This document shows, one piece after another, positions 33,241 to 42,969 of a stretch of 49,575 nucleotides of DNA. How positions within the stretch are numbered: position 1 is the stretch's first letter; each line of letters begins with the position of its first letter. The notes under the pieces are model-generated. The model was given only the letters and a program-made list of their open reading frames with translations. It was not told where the DNA came from and did not search any database. The stretch comes from Sphingobacterium sp. (GTDB lineage Bacteria; Bacteroidota; Bacteroidia; Sphingobacteriales; Sphingobacteriaceae): NCBI GenBank assembly GCA_022712315.1, contig JALAGS010000081.1, positions 1 through 49,575 of the forward strand, read 5' to 3'. The position numbers and the translations under genes were made by a program.

Positions 33241-36126
33241 TTAAGCTAAAAGTTCTTGCAGGTCTTCCTGAGATAGCGATTTGATAAAGCTTTCTTCTGT
33301 GGTAATCAGACTTTGTGCAATTGATTTCTTTTTATTCTGTAAGGCTAATATCTTTTCTTCGACGGTATCTTTACTGATAAATTTATAGATAAACACATTT
33401 CGCGTTTGACCGATGCGGTGTGAACGGTCGACGGCCTGTTGTTCCACAGCTGGATTCCACCACGGATCCAGAATAAAGACGTAGTCTGCTTCAATCAGAT
33501 TGAGTCCCACACCACCTGCTTTTATCGATATAAGGAACAGCTTGGTATCGTTGTTTTTACGAAATTGACTGACTGCCTCATCCCGATTCTTTGTGCCGCC
33601 ATCCAGGTAGGCATAATTTATCCCTTTATGATCAAAATACTGACGGAAGATATTAAGCTGTTTTACGAACTGGGAGAAAATCAGTACTTTGTTGCCTCTT
33701 CGCATGACCATTTCAAGCGTTTCAATGACAGCTTCGAACTTACCGGAATCACCCAGGAATTTCTCATCCACCATTCGGGGGTGGTTAGCTAATTGTCGGA
33801 GTTTGGTCAATCCCTGTAATAGCGCTATTTGGGTAGATTTTGGCTTGTTGTCCAATTGTCCGTCAAGGATTGCATTGCGATATTCAGATTTGACTTTTTC
33901 GTAAAGTTCGGATTGTTTTTCCGTCATTTCACAGTAGAGCACCTGTTCTGTCTTTGGTGGTAATTCTGTTGCCACCTGATCTTTTGTACGTCTTAATATA
34001 AATGGTTTGACAATCGCTTGTAGGCGCTGTGCTTTTTCTTCGTCTTTTTTCTTTTCTATGGGCTGTACAAACTCTTTCTGGAAATAGGTGTAGCTGCCCA
34101 GTAGTCCTGGGTTGGTGAAGTGCATCTGTGCCCAAAGATCCGAAACGGAATTTTCGACAGGGGTTCCACTTAAGGCCAACTTGTTTTTACTTTTTAAGCT
34201 TTTGATCGCTTTGAACGATTTGGATGTCGGATTTTTGATATTCTGGCTTTCATCTAGGATGATGTAATTGAAATAAAAGCTGCTCAAGGTCTCTTCATCG
34301 ATACGGGCAATGCCATAGGTGGTAATGACCAAATCATATTTGGCGAAAAGTGAAGCATCTTTAATCCGGTTATTACCCGTATGCAGGTGAATATTGAGCT
34401 GTGGAGCAAATTGTTGTGCTTCTTTCTGCCAATTGTATACGAGTGATGTCGGCAGGACCAGAAGTGATGTGCGGACATCCTGTTCATTTTGAAGCTGTTC
34501 CTTTTGCTGTTGTAATAGCGCCAATGTCTGTATGGTTTTACCCAGTCCCATATCGTCAGCAAGACAGCCTCCAAATTTATATTGCTTCAAAAAATTAAAC
34601 CAATTGTATCCTGCTTTTTGGTATGGACGTAGATTTCCTTTGAAATGTTTTGGTTCAGGAATATCAGCGATCTCTTCAAAGTTAGCCAGGTTCTGCAATT
34701 TCCGAGTGAATACCAATTTTGTATGTTCACTGATTTCAAAGAGTAGGCCGATATGTACTTTATTGAGTTTAAGCTCATGCCGATCTGCAGAAAATTGAAA
34801 GAGATGATTGTATTGCGCGAACCATTCTTCCGGAATCATGGCTATTTCACCATTCGGTAAGGTAAATTCTTTGATGTTATTAAGAATATGATTGCGTAAC
34901 TGAATAAATGGAATCTCATAAGGACCAAATTTTGCAATTGCACTGATATCAAACCAATCATTATCTTCATCAATGGAAATATCCAGGGAGGTGTGCCCTA
35001 TGAAAAAGCGTTTTTCTTCACTGTTTTGTACAATTTGGAATCCCATTGTATCAAGCTGTTCTTGATGGTTGTTCATCCAGTCAAATACAGAAAGCCGTTT
35101 CCCAGCGTAGATAGCAGGTGTTAATAAACCTAATTGGGGGTCAACATCCTGTAATCCTAATTTTTTTAAGCTGTCGTGTTGCTGTTCTTCCCATTGGAGG
35201 GATCGTTTAACGCGGTGAAAGATATAATGATCATCTTCCTTATTATATTCCATGCGTACGGTAACTTTGTTCTCAGCTCCCGCTGTAAAAGTATGTGGGC
35301 CATACCTGAATTGTAGCTGCAGTTGCGAAGCTCCATCTTCGACATAAATCAGATGAAGGAGTGGAATGGCCTGATGCTGGTGGGTCTGAATCTCAAACCC
35401 CTCCGCATAAACATGATAGCGCTCAATCAGTCCGCATACAAAGGTCTCGAAATATTTTTTTTCAGTGCTTCTGCCAACAGAAATATAGCGTTTATTCAGA
35501 AAAGGGCTAAGCTTTTTTCCTTCAAGTGCCTGATCGAAATAATAGAGGGTATTGTTTAAAAGTAACCATGCCTGTACATTGGTCAGGACAATAGCATTTT
35601 TGAACATAAACTCCAGGCGCTGGTTTTCGTATTTGATGGTCGGGAAATAACGCGTTTCTTCTTCGTTCCGCCGGAAGTGAAATAAGATTGACGCTGCAGA
35701 TGTTGCTAATTTAATTTCCTGATCTGCCGGATAACCATCTTTGCTCATCATAAAAAGAGGTTTATCACCAACAGCCTCAAAAAATTGAATCATTTTTTCA
35801 TCAATCTTTGGACGAAGAAGCTCATGAAGTTTTTTATCGAAAACTTTGGAAAAGAAATCTACAGGTCTAATCGCTTTTTTATAGTATTTTTTAATGAGGT
35901 TTGTCTGTTCGATTTCATCAAGTAATCGAATGAGTTTGTAATCTACGTCATCTAATTCAGCGGCGTAGGCATCCACAGTATTACTAAATATGCGTTGATA
36001 TCGGAGTGAGTAGGTCCCATTGGGATTGAGTTTGACCATGTGTGGCTCAATGAGATAGCCAAGATAGGGGTGCTCACATATAGAATAAACGATTTTATAG
36101 ACTGGAAATGACTTTGACTGTTGCAT
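33241..36126 (-). CDS. SNF2-family DEAD/DEAH-like helicase
   Basis: The 961-aa protein has a large N-terminal region of about 480 residues of bacterial SNF2-associated type, then a complete Swi2/Snf2 ATPase. Motif I is ADDMGLGKT (near 520), the DExx box is DESQ (near 625) rather than DEAH, LSGTPVENS follows, and the C-terminal lobe has FSQFVKQL and AVDRSHRIGQ (near 905). Such bacterial proteins are double-stranded-DNA translocases probably involved in remodelling RNA polymerase or repair. No methylase, nuclease or DISARM-like partner is next to it, so a defence role is not supported. It is transcribed alone, tail-to-tail with the AraC gene. Confidence 0.92.
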   Translation of the reverse strand: MQQSKSFPVYKIVYSICEHPYLGYLIEPHMVKLNPNGTYSLRYQRIFSNTVDAYAAELDDVDYKLIRLLDEIEQTNLIKKYYKKAIRPVDFFSKVFDKKLHELLRPKIDEKMIQFFEAVGDKPLFMMSKDGYPADQEIKLATSAASILFHFRRNEEETRYFPTIKYENQRLEFMFKNAIVLTNVQAWLLLNNTLYYFDQALEGKKLSPFLNKRYISVGRSTEKKYFETFVCGLIERYHVYAEGFEIQTHQHQAIPLLHLIYVEDGASQLQLQFRYGPHTFTAGAENKVTVRMEYNKEDDHYIFHRVKRSLQWEEQQHDSLKKLGLQDVDPQLGLLTPAIYAGKRLSVFDWMNNHQEQLDTMGFQIVQNSEEKRFFIGHTSLDISIDEDNDWFDISAIAKFGPYEIPFIQLRNHILNNIKEFTLPNGEIAMIPEEWFAQYNHLFQFSADRHELKLNKVHIGLLFEISEHTKLVFTRKLQNLANFEEIADIPEPKHFKGNLRPYQKAGYNWFNFLKQYKFGGCLADDMGLGKTIQTLALLQQQKEQLQNEQDVRTSLLVLPTSLVYNWQKEAQQFAPQLNIHLHTGNNRIKDASLFAKYDLVITTYGIARIDEETLSSFYFNYIILDESQNIKNPTSKSFKAIKSLKSKNKLALSGTPVENSVSDLWAQMHFTNPGLLGSYTYFQKEFVQPIEKKKDEEKAQRLQAIVKPFILRRTKDQVATELPPKTEQVLYCEMTEKQSELYEKVKSEYRNAILDGQLDNKPKSTQIALLQGLTKLRQLANHPRMVDEKFLGDSGKFEAVIETLEMVMRRGNKVLIFSQFVKQLNIFRQYFDHKGINYAYLDGGTKNRDEAVSQFRKNNDTKLFLISIKAGGVGLNLIEADYVFILDPWWNPAVEQQAVDRSHRIGQTRNVFIYKFISKDTVEEKILALQNKKKSIAQSLITTEESFIKSLSQEDLQELLA

Positions 36127-36387
36127 TAAAAATAGCGGACCTTATAAATAAAGGTATCTAATATACAATAAAATATACCATTAATCGCAATTTGCCCGAC
36201 GAAATTTTAAAAATTGATTAGAATAGGGGGCTTCAAGTTTGAATAAAATCTAATCGCAACCTGTAAGAAGGGATAGAGCTCAGTTATAGTAAAATATCAA
36301 GGAGATCAGGCCTCAGTTCAAGACTTGATTTGCTTGGATTAAAGATCTTGGCTGCGCTTAGTTTTGTTCGTTAATGGGTGTACAAAC

Positions 36388-37167
36388 TTAATAGTTTCCT
36401 TCGAAGACAAACTGTGCAGGTCCTTTTAAGAAAACCTCTGTGAAATGATGACCTTTCTTATGGAAGGAGATATAAAGCTGACCTCCCAAGACGCGGATAG
36501 GAATATGAATATCACCTTCTAAATTTTGCTGTAGAGCAACAGCCATGGCCGCCGCGGTTGCTCCGGTACCGCAGGCATAAGTTTCATCTTCGACCCCACG
36601 TTCAAATGTGCGGAGGAAATAACCTTGTCCTTCAGCTTCAATGAAATTCACATTGATGCCTTCTTTTCCATAAGTAGCGTTATTACGAATGGCGTAGCCA
36701 TCCTGGAAGATATTTTTATGCTGAAGATCTTTAACAAATTCAACATAATGTGGAGAACCTGTTTGTAACAGGAAGGCTTCTCCATCACGGGCAAAATCTT
36801 GCACGTCGATCATTTGAAGATTGATAAGATCTTCCGATAAAGACGCGTGGTGTATGCCGTCTACTGCCAAAAAGACAGTTTTGTCAGTAATAATGCCTAG
36901 ATCGCGTGCAAACGCGACGATACAACGGCCTCCATTGCCACACATGCTCCCCTCTCTGCCATCGGCATTGTAATAAATCATCTCAAAATCGTAATTTTCT
37001 TTGGTTTGCAAAAGCATTAAACCATCGGCACCGATGCCAAACCGGCGATCACAGAGCTTTTCTACTAATACTTCATCTGCGCGGTCAAATGAGTTGTCGC
37101 GGTTGTCTACTAAAATGAAGTCATTGCCTGCTCCCTGATATTTTGAAAATCTTACTTTTGGTGCCAT
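36388..37167 (-). CDS. dapF: Diaminopimelate epimerase (DapF)
   Basis: DapF interconverts LL- and meso-diaminopimelate for peptidoglycan and lysine. I take the start at 37167 (MAPKVRFSKYQGAGNDF), not the ATG seven codons earlier at 37188. The 259-aa protein has both catalytic cysteines: one in SMCGNGGRC (about 68-76) and one in YACGTGATAAA (about 203-213). GAGNDFILVDNR at the N-terminus is also typical. A 9-bp inverted repeat spans its promoter region. It is monocistronic. Confidence 0.95.
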   Translation of the reverse strand: MAPKVRFSKYQGAGNDFILVDNRDNSFDRADEVLVEKLCDRRFGIGADGLMLLQTKENYDFEMIYYNADGREGSMCGNGGRCIVAFARDLGIITDKTVFLAVDGIHHASLSEDLINLQMIDVQDFARDGEAFLLQTGSPHYVEFVKDLQHKNIFQDGYAIRNNATYGKEGINVNFIEAEGQGYFLRTFERGVEDETYACGTGATAAAMAVALQQNLEGDIHIPIRVLGGQLYISFHKKGHHFTEVFLKGPAQFVFEGNY

Positions 37168-37181
37168 TATGTTGATTTGTA

Positions 37182-37207
37182 GTAACAAAAGTACGTTTTT
37201 TTGTTAC
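37182..37207. promoter_or_regulatory. Inverted repeat overlapping the probable dapF promoter
   Basis: gtaacaaaa (37182-37190) is inverted as ttttgttac (37199-37207) with an 8-bp spacer. The minus-strand -7-like TACTTTTG (complement of 37186-37193) lies inside it, so a protein bound here would block dapF transcription. A matching -33 box is not clear. Confidence 0.45.
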
Positions 37208-37283
37208 AAAAAAACCGAGAAAAGTTAAGATTTGTTAAAATGATTGCATTTGTCTAGTAATTAACATTTTTTAACGTGTCGGA

Positions 37284-37316
37284 TTTTCCGAAGGCCTTGA
37301 AATGGTATTACATTTG
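37284..37316 (+). promoter_or_regulatory. Promoter of the HtrA protease gene
   Basis: TACATTTG at 37309-37316 matches the -7 consensus, with a T-rich -33 (tttt, 37284-37287) 21 nt upstream. The leader to the start codon would be about 75 nt. Confidence 0.5.
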
Positions 37317-37397
37317 AACATATCCGAATAAAATCGGTAATTTTAAGAGCAAAAGTTATCAGCTTATATTAAGACATTTTAAAATAGAAATAAGTTT

Positions 37398-38951
37398 ATG
37401 AATAAGGTCGGTTTAACGCTATTAACAGCTGTTTTCGGTGGAGCGGTAGCATTAGGAGGTTACAAGCTTATTGAGAATAAGAAGTTTGATGGTATGTCTT
37501 TCGAAGACAAACAAAAGGTTTATTTTGCAAACAATCCAACAGGGGTAATATCGTCGACAGGTAATCCTGATTTTACTCAAGCTGCGGCGGCGGTCTCACC
37601 TGGTGTCGTACATATTAAGACAACATATAGCCGTAAAGGGGCGCAGCAATCGCAAGGTTCTCCATTCGATATGTTTGAAGAGTTTTTTGGCATGCCGCAG
37701 GGTGGAGGACGTCGTCAAATGCAGTCCCAGCCTGTACAGGCTTCCGGATCAGGTGTGATTATCTCCGATGATGGTTATATTGTAACCAACAATCACGTTG
37801 TGGAAGATGCAGATAAAATAGAGGTGGTGCTTACTGACAAGCGTACGTTTGAAGCTAAATTGATTGGACGTGATCCGAATACAGATTTAGCCCTGTTGAA
37901 AGTATCGGGTAAAGGACTTCCTGTTGTCAAAATGGGAAACTCTGATAATGTCAATGTCGGCGAATGGGTATTGGCTTTTGGATATCCACTTGGACTTCAA
38001 TCTACAGTGACCGCAGGTATCATTAGTGCAAAAGGTCGTCAGATCGGTATTTTGAGTGAAGGTCAACAACAACGTGGTAACCCATTTGGTGGTGGACAGG
38101 ACCAAATCCCTGTAAGTTCAGCGATTGAATCCTTTATCCAAACAGATGCTGTTATCAATAAAGGAAATAGTGGGGGTGCATTGACAAATGCTTCCGGAGA
38201 ATTGATCGGTATTAACTCTGCTATCGCTTCTCCAACAGGAACATATGCCGGTTATGGTTTTGCGATTCCAGTCAATTTGGTGAAAAAGATTGTTGATGAT
38301 TTTGTTGAATATGGTAATGTAAAACGCGGTTATATAGGTGTCACTTATACTGAAATCACACCTGAACTGGCCAAGGAGAAAGGTTTTGCAGATGTTGACG
38401 GTTTGTATGTTCAAGATGTTGTAGCTGGTGGTGCTGCAGAGGCTGCAGGTGTCAAAAAAGGAGATATCTTGACCAAAATTAATGGAAAAGTGATCACAGG
38501 TTCACCTGTCTTAAGCGAAACGATAGGCCGTGCACGTCCTGGAGATAAGGTAAATGTTACTTATAAACGTGATGGTAAGGAAAAACAAGTAACCATGACA
38601 TTAAAAGGTGAAGAATCCTTAAAATCTGCAAATACTGGTGGAAAAGCCTCGAAGAGTGCAACTGAGATCTATAATAAATTAGGGGCAAGCTTTATACCGG
38701 CTTCTGCTCAGAAGAAAAAAGAGCTTGGTGTCAACTCTGGAGTTGTGGTGACCCAAGTGAACCGCGGTGGTATCTTTGATTACTTTGGTGTTGAGCGTGG
38801 ATTGGTTATTACTGAGGTTAACGGAAAAGCTGTAAATACAGTAGATGATGTTGAAGCAGCACTTGGTGCGACACAACGTAATATTGTACGATTGAAAGGG
38901 GTATCTCCTCAAGGCGGTGCTGTTCAATTGAGCTTCCCGGTAGAATATTAA
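37398..38951 (+). CDS. degP: Periplasmic serine protease DegP/HtrA (Do family)
   Basis: The 517-aa protein has an uncleaved or signal-like hydrophobic N-terminus (about 5-22). The trypsin-like domain has the triad H133 (TNNHVV), D163 (NTDLALLKV) and S258 (GNSGGAL), and two PDZ domains follow (about 310-400 and 420-510). It degrades or refolds damaged envelope proteins. A glutamine/glycine-rich loop (about 82-112) precedes the catalytic His and may be the regulatory LA-loop. It has its own promoter and terminator and no neighbouring sigma/anti-sigma genes. Confidence 0.95.
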   Translation: MNKVGLTLLTAVFGGAVALGGYKLIENKKFDGMSFEDKQKVYFANNPTGVISSTGNPDFTQAAAAVSPGVVHIKTTYSRKGAQQSQGSPFDMFEEFFGMPQGGGRRQMQSQPVQASGSGVIISDDGYIVTNNHVVEDADKIEVVLTDKRTFEAKLIGRDPNTDLALLKVSGKGLPVVKMGNSDNVNVGEWVLAFGYPLGLQSTVTAGIISAKGRQIGILSEGQQQRGNPFGGGQDQIPVSSAIESFIQTDAVINKGNSGGALTNASGELIGINSAIASPTGTYAGYGFAIPVNLVKKIVDDFVEYGNVKRGYIGVTYTEITPELAKEKGFADVDGLYVQDVVAGGAAEAAGVKKGDILTKINGKVITGSPVLSETIGRARPGDKVNVTYKRDGKEKQVTMTLKGEESLKSANTGGKASKSATEIYNKLGASFIPASAQKKKELGVNSGVVVTQVNRGGIFDYFGVERGLVITEVNGKAVNTVDDVEAALGATQRNIVRLKGVSPQGGAVQLSFPVEY

Positions 38952-38986
38952 GCGTTGAATTAAGAATTGGTTGATTAATATAGTTT

Positions 38987-39022
38987 AGGTGGTTCTAATC
39001 GTAAGGTTAGGCCACCTTTTTT
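38987..39022 (+). terminator. Terminator of the HtrA gene
   Basis: aggtgg(t)tctaa pairs with ttaggccacct with one bulge, followed by a T-run. The rest of the 38952-39285 gap shows only a small hairpin (ccagca/tgctgg at about 39128-39146) and the presumed promoter of the phosphatase gene. Confidence 0.75.
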
Positions 39023-39285
39023 ATGGAAAAGCTACGGCACTTGGTAAGAAGTAAGTCAATTTTAAGAGGGTTGTTTCCTTAATCATTTTAGTTTAGTTAT
39101 TTTGCGGAGTGAAGTGCCAAAATAGTTCCAGCACTTTTTATGCTGGCCTTTCTGGCCTTGTGATTTATTACATATCTTGCTATTGACAAGCATGGAAGCC
39201 TAGTGATGTCGGCTAATCGCGTTCTTTGCGTCGTTTGGTCGGATCGCAGCGCGGTATTGTTTGATAGCTTTTAAAAATTATAGAG

Positions 39286-39732
39286 ATGAAGATTTTAATG
39301 GTTTGTTTGGGAAATATCTGTCGTTCTCCACTTGCGCATGGTATATTGAAACAAAAAGCAGCAGATAATCAATTAAACTGGGTCGTTGAATCGGCGGGTA
39401 CAGGTGACTGGCATATTGGTGAAGCACCCGATCGTCGAGCTATAGCCATTGCAAAGAAATACGGCGTCGATATTTCCGGTCAGCGGGCCCGGCATTTCAA
39501 ACCGCAATTTTTTTCCGAATACGATCTTATCTTTGTGATGGATAGACAAAATTATGCGGATGTATGCGCCCAAGTGATCGATAAGGAAGACCTGCACAAA
39601 GTTAAATTGTTTTTAGGAGATGATGTTGTCCCTGATCCGTATTTTGATGATAATTTGTTCGATCCAGTTTTTCAGATGATAGATCAACGTTGTACAGAGG
39701 TTATTGCCGAAGGAGGTAATCCAACAGCATAG
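39286..39732 (+). CDS. Low-molecular-weight protein-tyrosine phosphatase
   Basis: The 148-aa cytoplasmic enzyme has the P-loop C7-LGNIC-R13-S near the N-terminus and the general-acid DPYFDD motif (D117). Both are in the places expected for the LMW-PTP family. In bacteria it usually removes phosphate from tyrosine kinases controlling exopolysaccharide export, but some members dephosphorylate arginine; no kinase or polysaccharide gene adjoins it. The next gene begins 71 bp later on the same strand. Confidence 0.93.
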   Translation: MKILMVCLGNICRSPLAHGILKQKAADNQLNWVVESAGTGDWHIGEAPDRRAIAIAKKYGVDISGQRARHFKPQFFSEYDLIFVMDRQNYADVCAQVIDKEDLHKVKLFLGDDVVPDPYFDDNLFDPVFQMIDQRCTEVIAEGGNPTA

Positions 39733-39803
39733 GTGTATTTATCGGTGCGTTAATTTGCTTGCAAAGCAACGTAAATTTATCTTAGTTTGTTTAAAACAAA
39801 AAA

Positions 39804-40151
39804 ATGAAGGCAGCAGAAGTAAACAAGAAGTGGAGTATCCTACAGGGAGAAATTGCTTCTCTATTCGATATGGAAAAGCCAGACATCAAGGTCTGTTTAT
39901 TCCTTATTGGTGTTCAGGAATTGGGCAAAGGTGCCCAGAAATTCTCAAAACGTGAAAAGGAAGAATTGATGCACATTGCGACATGTCGTCTTTTCAGTGC
40001 GATGGGTTTTTATAACCTTAAAGGCCTTGATGAGGAAGGTTGGCCACATTGGGAATTGGTAAAACCTATTCCCAACTATACCCTCTTAGAACAAGAACTG
40101 ATCATGAAGTCTTTGATCATAGATTATTTTGAGGAATTAAACGTTATCTAG
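39804..40151 (+). CDS. Conserved-looking small protein of unknown function
   Basis: I do not recognise this 115-aa protein. It has no signal peptide or membrane segment. It is mixed alpha/beta and charged, with KPDIKVCLFLIGVQELGKG near 25-43 and GWPHWELVKPIPNYTLLEQE near 79-98. Codon use and the clean frame between two real genes on the same strand argue that it is coding. It lies between the phosphatase and a cyclophilin gene (58 bp to the latter) and may be transcribed with one of them. No function is proposed. Confidence 0.7.
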   Translation: MKAAEVNKKWSILQGEIASLFDMEKPDIKVCLFLIGVQELGKGAQKFSKREKEELMHIATCRLFSAMGFYNLKGLDEEGWPHWELVKPIPNYTLLEQELIMKSLIIDYFEELNVI

Positions 40152-40209
40152 GCGATCAAACAATTAGGGAAACATGTGCATTTAAAATGCAACATATAAT
40201 TTTTAACAG

Positions 40210-40968
40210 ATGAAATTTTTAAAGGCTAGTTTAATAGCAGTATTTTGTTTTTTGCAGGTATTGGCATTTGCCGCCAAACCCGAGTTTAAATATGTACAGA
40301 TTGTCACTGACAAGGGCACCTGTGTACTGCGGTTGTACAATGAAACTCCAAAACATCGGGATAACTTTGTCAAATTGGCAAAAAGTAAGTACTACGACGG
40401 AACCTTGTTCCATCGCGTCATCCAGAACTTTATGATTCAGGGGGGGGACCCTGACTCAAGAAATGCGGTTGGAGGTGCCCAGTTAGGCGAAGGAGGCCCC
40501 GGCTACACGATTCCCGCCGAGATTCAGGATGGTTTATTCCATAAAAAAGGTACTATCGGAGCGGCTAGAGATAATAATCCGGCAAAGGCTTCTTCGGGGT
40601 CTCAATTTTATCTTGTTCAGGGAAAAGTATTCGCCCCTGAGGACCTCAATCGTTTGGAACAAACACGAATGAATGGTAAGAAATTTTCTGAAGCACAGCG
40701 TCAGGCTTACACGACTATCGGTGGTGCGCCTCATTTGGATTGGAATTATACCGTATTTGGCGAGTTAGTAAAAGGAATAGACGTCATTGATCAGATAGCG
40801 GCTGTAAAAACAGATAAACATGATCGACCAGAGGTCGACCAAAAGATGACCATGCACGTGTTGACAAGACGGGAAGCATTAAACTTGGAGCGAGAACTAA
40901 AAGGATTAAAACCGCAGACGGGTTTCTTTTCTAAAATCGGTGATCTGTTCTCTTCAAAGGATTATTAA
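40210..40968 (+). CDS. Exported cyclophilin-type peptidyl-prolyl isomerase
   Basis: The 252-aa protein has a signal peptide (MKFLKASLIAVFCFLQVLAFA, then AKP). The cyclophilin domain includes YYDGTLFHRVIQNFMIQGGD at about 61-80, with the FHRV arginine of the active site, and GSQFYLVQG later. It should speed proline isomerisation during folding of exported proteins. A C-terminal helical tail (about 215-252) lies outside the core. The gene is followed by xth on the same strand after 87 bp. Confidence 0.92.
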   Translation: MKFLKASLIAVFCFLQVLAFAAKPEFKYVQIVTDKGTCVLRLYNETPKHRDNFVKLAKSKYYDGTLFHRVIQNFMIQGGDPDSRNAVGGAQLGEGGPGYTIPAEIQDGLFHKKGTIGAARDNNPAKASSGSQFYLVQGKVFAPEDLNRLEQTRMNGKKFSEAQRQAYTTIGGAPHLDWNYTVFGELVKGIDVIDQIAAVKTDKHDRPEVDQKMTMHVLTRREALNLERELKGLKPQTGFFSKIGDLFSSKDY

Positions 40969-41055
40969 AGAAGTCAAAAGTCAACATAAAAAAGTCAAAA
41001 ATGGCTGTACCTGAAAGCCGCGGGCTTGTATAAGCAAAATCTCATATCTAAAAAA

Positions 41056-41823
41056 ATGAAAATAGTAACCTATAATGTGAATGGTTTACGTGCAGCCTTA
41101 AAGAAGGATTGGCTGGGCTGGTTAAAAACTGTAAATGCAGATGTCATCTGTCTTCAGGAGATTAAAGCGACACCTGATCAAATACCCGAAATAGCCTTAT
41201 TGGAGGAAATGGGGTATGAACATTATTGGTATCCGGCTCAAAAGAAGGGCTATAGCGGCGTTGCTTTGTTTACCAAAATAACGCCTAAACATGTTGAGTA
41301 TGGCTGTGGTCATGAGGATTATGATTTTGAAGGACGTATTATACGTGCTGACTTTGATCAGGTTTCGGTCATGAGTACCTATTTTCCTTCGGGTACCACC
41401 GGAGATGTAAGACAGGATTTTAAATACCGTTTTCTGGAGGATTTTCAGTTATATAGCGATAAGCTTTTGGTGGAAAAACCAAATTTAGTCGTTTGCGGTG
41501 ACTATAATATCTGTCATCGCGCCATCGATATCCATAATCCAAAATCAAATGCAAACTCTTCGGGATTTCTTCCGGAAGAGCGCGAATGGATGGAGAATTT
41601 TATTAATTCGGGTTATATTGACTCTTTTCGTCATTTAAATCCGGATCCGCACCATTACAGTTGGTGGAGTTACCGTGCTGGGGCACGTGCGAAAAACCTG
41701 GGTTGGCGTATTGATTATAATATGGTTTCAAAACCTTTGACAGAACAAATCAAATCTTCCAGTATAATGCCGGATGCTGTCCATTCCGATCATTGTCCAG
41801 TATTGCTGGAGCTTGCTATCTAA
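41056..41823 (+). CDS. xth: Exodeoxyribonuclease III (apurinic/apyrimidinic endonuclease)
   Basis: The start at 41056 (MKIVTYNVNGLRAALKK) fits the family; an ATG ten codons upstream at 41026 adds residues without homology. The 255-aa enzyme cleaves DNA at abasic sites and removes 3' blocks. Metal and catalytic residues are visible: N in YNVNGLR, E in CLQEIKA, the GDYNICH block, and the closing SDHCPVLLEL with the catalytic histidine. WRIDYNMVS is also diagnostic. It is tail-to-tail with the mrp gene across a terminator. Confidence 0.95.
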   Translation: MKIVTYNVNGLRAALKKDWLGWLKTVNADVICLQEIKATPDQIPEIALLEEMGYEHYWYPAQKKGYSGVALFTKITPKHVEYGCGHEDYDFEGRIIRADFDQVSVMSTYFPSGTTGDVRQDFKYRFLEDFQLYSDKLLVEKPNLVVCGDYNICHRAIDIHNPKSNANSSGFLPEEREWMENFINSGYIDSFRHLNPDPHHYSWWSYRAGARAKNLGWRIDYNMVSKPLTEQIKSSSIMPDAVHSDHCPVLLELAI

Positions 41824-41837
41824 CGAGATTGCATTCC

Positions 41838-41872
41838 AAAAAAAGGCTTTCATGCAAATGAAAGCCTTTTTT
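41838..41872. terminator. Bidirectional terminator between xth and mrp
   Basis: aaaaaaggctttcat pairs with atgaaagcctttttt (41839-41853 with 41858-41872) around loop gcaa. It serves two convergent genes. Confidence 0.9.
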
Positions 41873-41904
41873 ATGATGAAGCGCAAAAGCACATTATTCA
41901 CGAA

Positions 41905-42969
41905 CTATTTCCCCTGGCTATGAATAATGGAAAGCTGTTGTGCAACTTTCTCCGCAATCGTTAAAAATGATTTTGTTACTGGATCTTCAGTATCTATGGC
42001 AACCGGGAAACCATTATCTCCGGCATCAGAAATGCCTTTTAATAAAGGGATTTCACCCAGGAAAGGAACTTTATATTCTTCTGCCAGACGTTTTCCACCA
42101 TCTTTACCAAAAATATAATATTTATTGTCTGGTAATTCTGCAGGTGTAAAATAGGCCATATTTTCCACGACGCCCAATAATGGAATATTGATACTATCCA
42201 TTAAGAACATCCCAATTCCTTTAACAGCATCAGCCAGGGCAACGTGCTGCGGTGTTGTGACAATCACAGCTCCAGCAATAGGGAAGGTTTGTGACACGGT
42301 AATGTGGATGTCACCGGTGCCTGGAGGCATATCAACGACCAAGTAATCCAGTTCACCCCAATGTGCATCGTTAAAAAGCTGCTTGATTGCGGAGGTCGTC
42401 ATTGGGCCACGCCATGGAATAGGCTGGTTTGGATCGGTAAAAAATCCTATAGAAAGTAATTTCAGTCCAAATTTTTCAAGCGGTTCAATTTTAACCTGAC
42501 CGTCTGGCATTTCTACCGAACCTGGTTTAGCACCCTCCAGTCCAAACATAATCGGAAGGGATGGTCCATAGATGTCGGCATCTAAAAGTCCTGTTTTAGC
42601 ACCTTTGGCATGGAGAGCAAGAGCCAGATTGGCTGCAACTGTAGATTTACCAACTCCACCTTTGCCTGAAGAAACCAAAATGATGTTTTTAATGCCTGAC
42701 ACCTGTGCCCCTTGTTTTCCGATCACATTGGAAGTCATATTGATCTCGACTTCGAGATTTTTGTCGATGAAATGCGCTATGGCATTCCGACAAGCATGCT
42801 CAATATGATCCTTAAGCGGACAAGCTGGAGTAGTTAAAATGACATCGAAAGAAATTTTTTGACCTTCGATCTCGATATTTTGAATCATATTCAATGTTAC
42901 AAGATCCTTCTTCAAATCAGGCTCTTCAACATAGGATAATGCATTTAATATTTGTTCTTTGGTAACCAT
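41905..42969 (-). CDS. mrp: Mrp/ApbC iron-sulfur cluster carrier ATPase
   Basis: The 354-aa protein has an N-terminal MIP18 (DUF59) domain (about 1-85; ALSYVEEPDLKKDLV, TTPACPLKD) and a P-loop ATPase with the deviant Walker motif GKGGVGKSTVAANLA near 105-119. DMPPGTGDIHITV follows. It builds or carries Fe-S clusters to target proteins in the cytoplasm. The CxxC bridging cysteine pair typical of many Mrp C-terminal regions is not obvious here; ENMAYF is followed by TPAELPDNKYYIFG instead, so this may be the CxxC-less form. It is transcribed alone. Confidence 0.93.
   Translation of the reverse strand: MVTKEQILNALSYVEEPDLKKDLVTLNMIQNIEIEGQKISFDVILTTPACPLKDHIEHACRNAIAHFIDKNLEVEINMTSNVIGKQGAQVSGIKNIILVSSGKGGVGKSTVAANLALALHAKGAKTGLLDADIYGPSLPIMFGLEGAKPGSVEMPDGQVKIEPLEKFGLKLLSIGFFTDPNQPIPWRGPMTTSAIKQLFNDAHWGELDYLVVDMPPGTGDIHITVSQTFPIAGAVIVTTPQHVALADAVKGIGMFLMDSINIPLLGVVENMAYFTPAELPDNKYYIFGKDGGKRLAEEYKVPFLGEIPLLKGISDAGDNGFPVAIDTEDPVTKSFLTIAEKVAQQLSIIHSQGK

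Noticed and set aside
33241..36126. SNF2 helicase as part of a phage-defence island
   Set aside because: Neighbours are an AraC regulator and dapF; no methyltransferase, nuclease or phospholipase-D partner is present.
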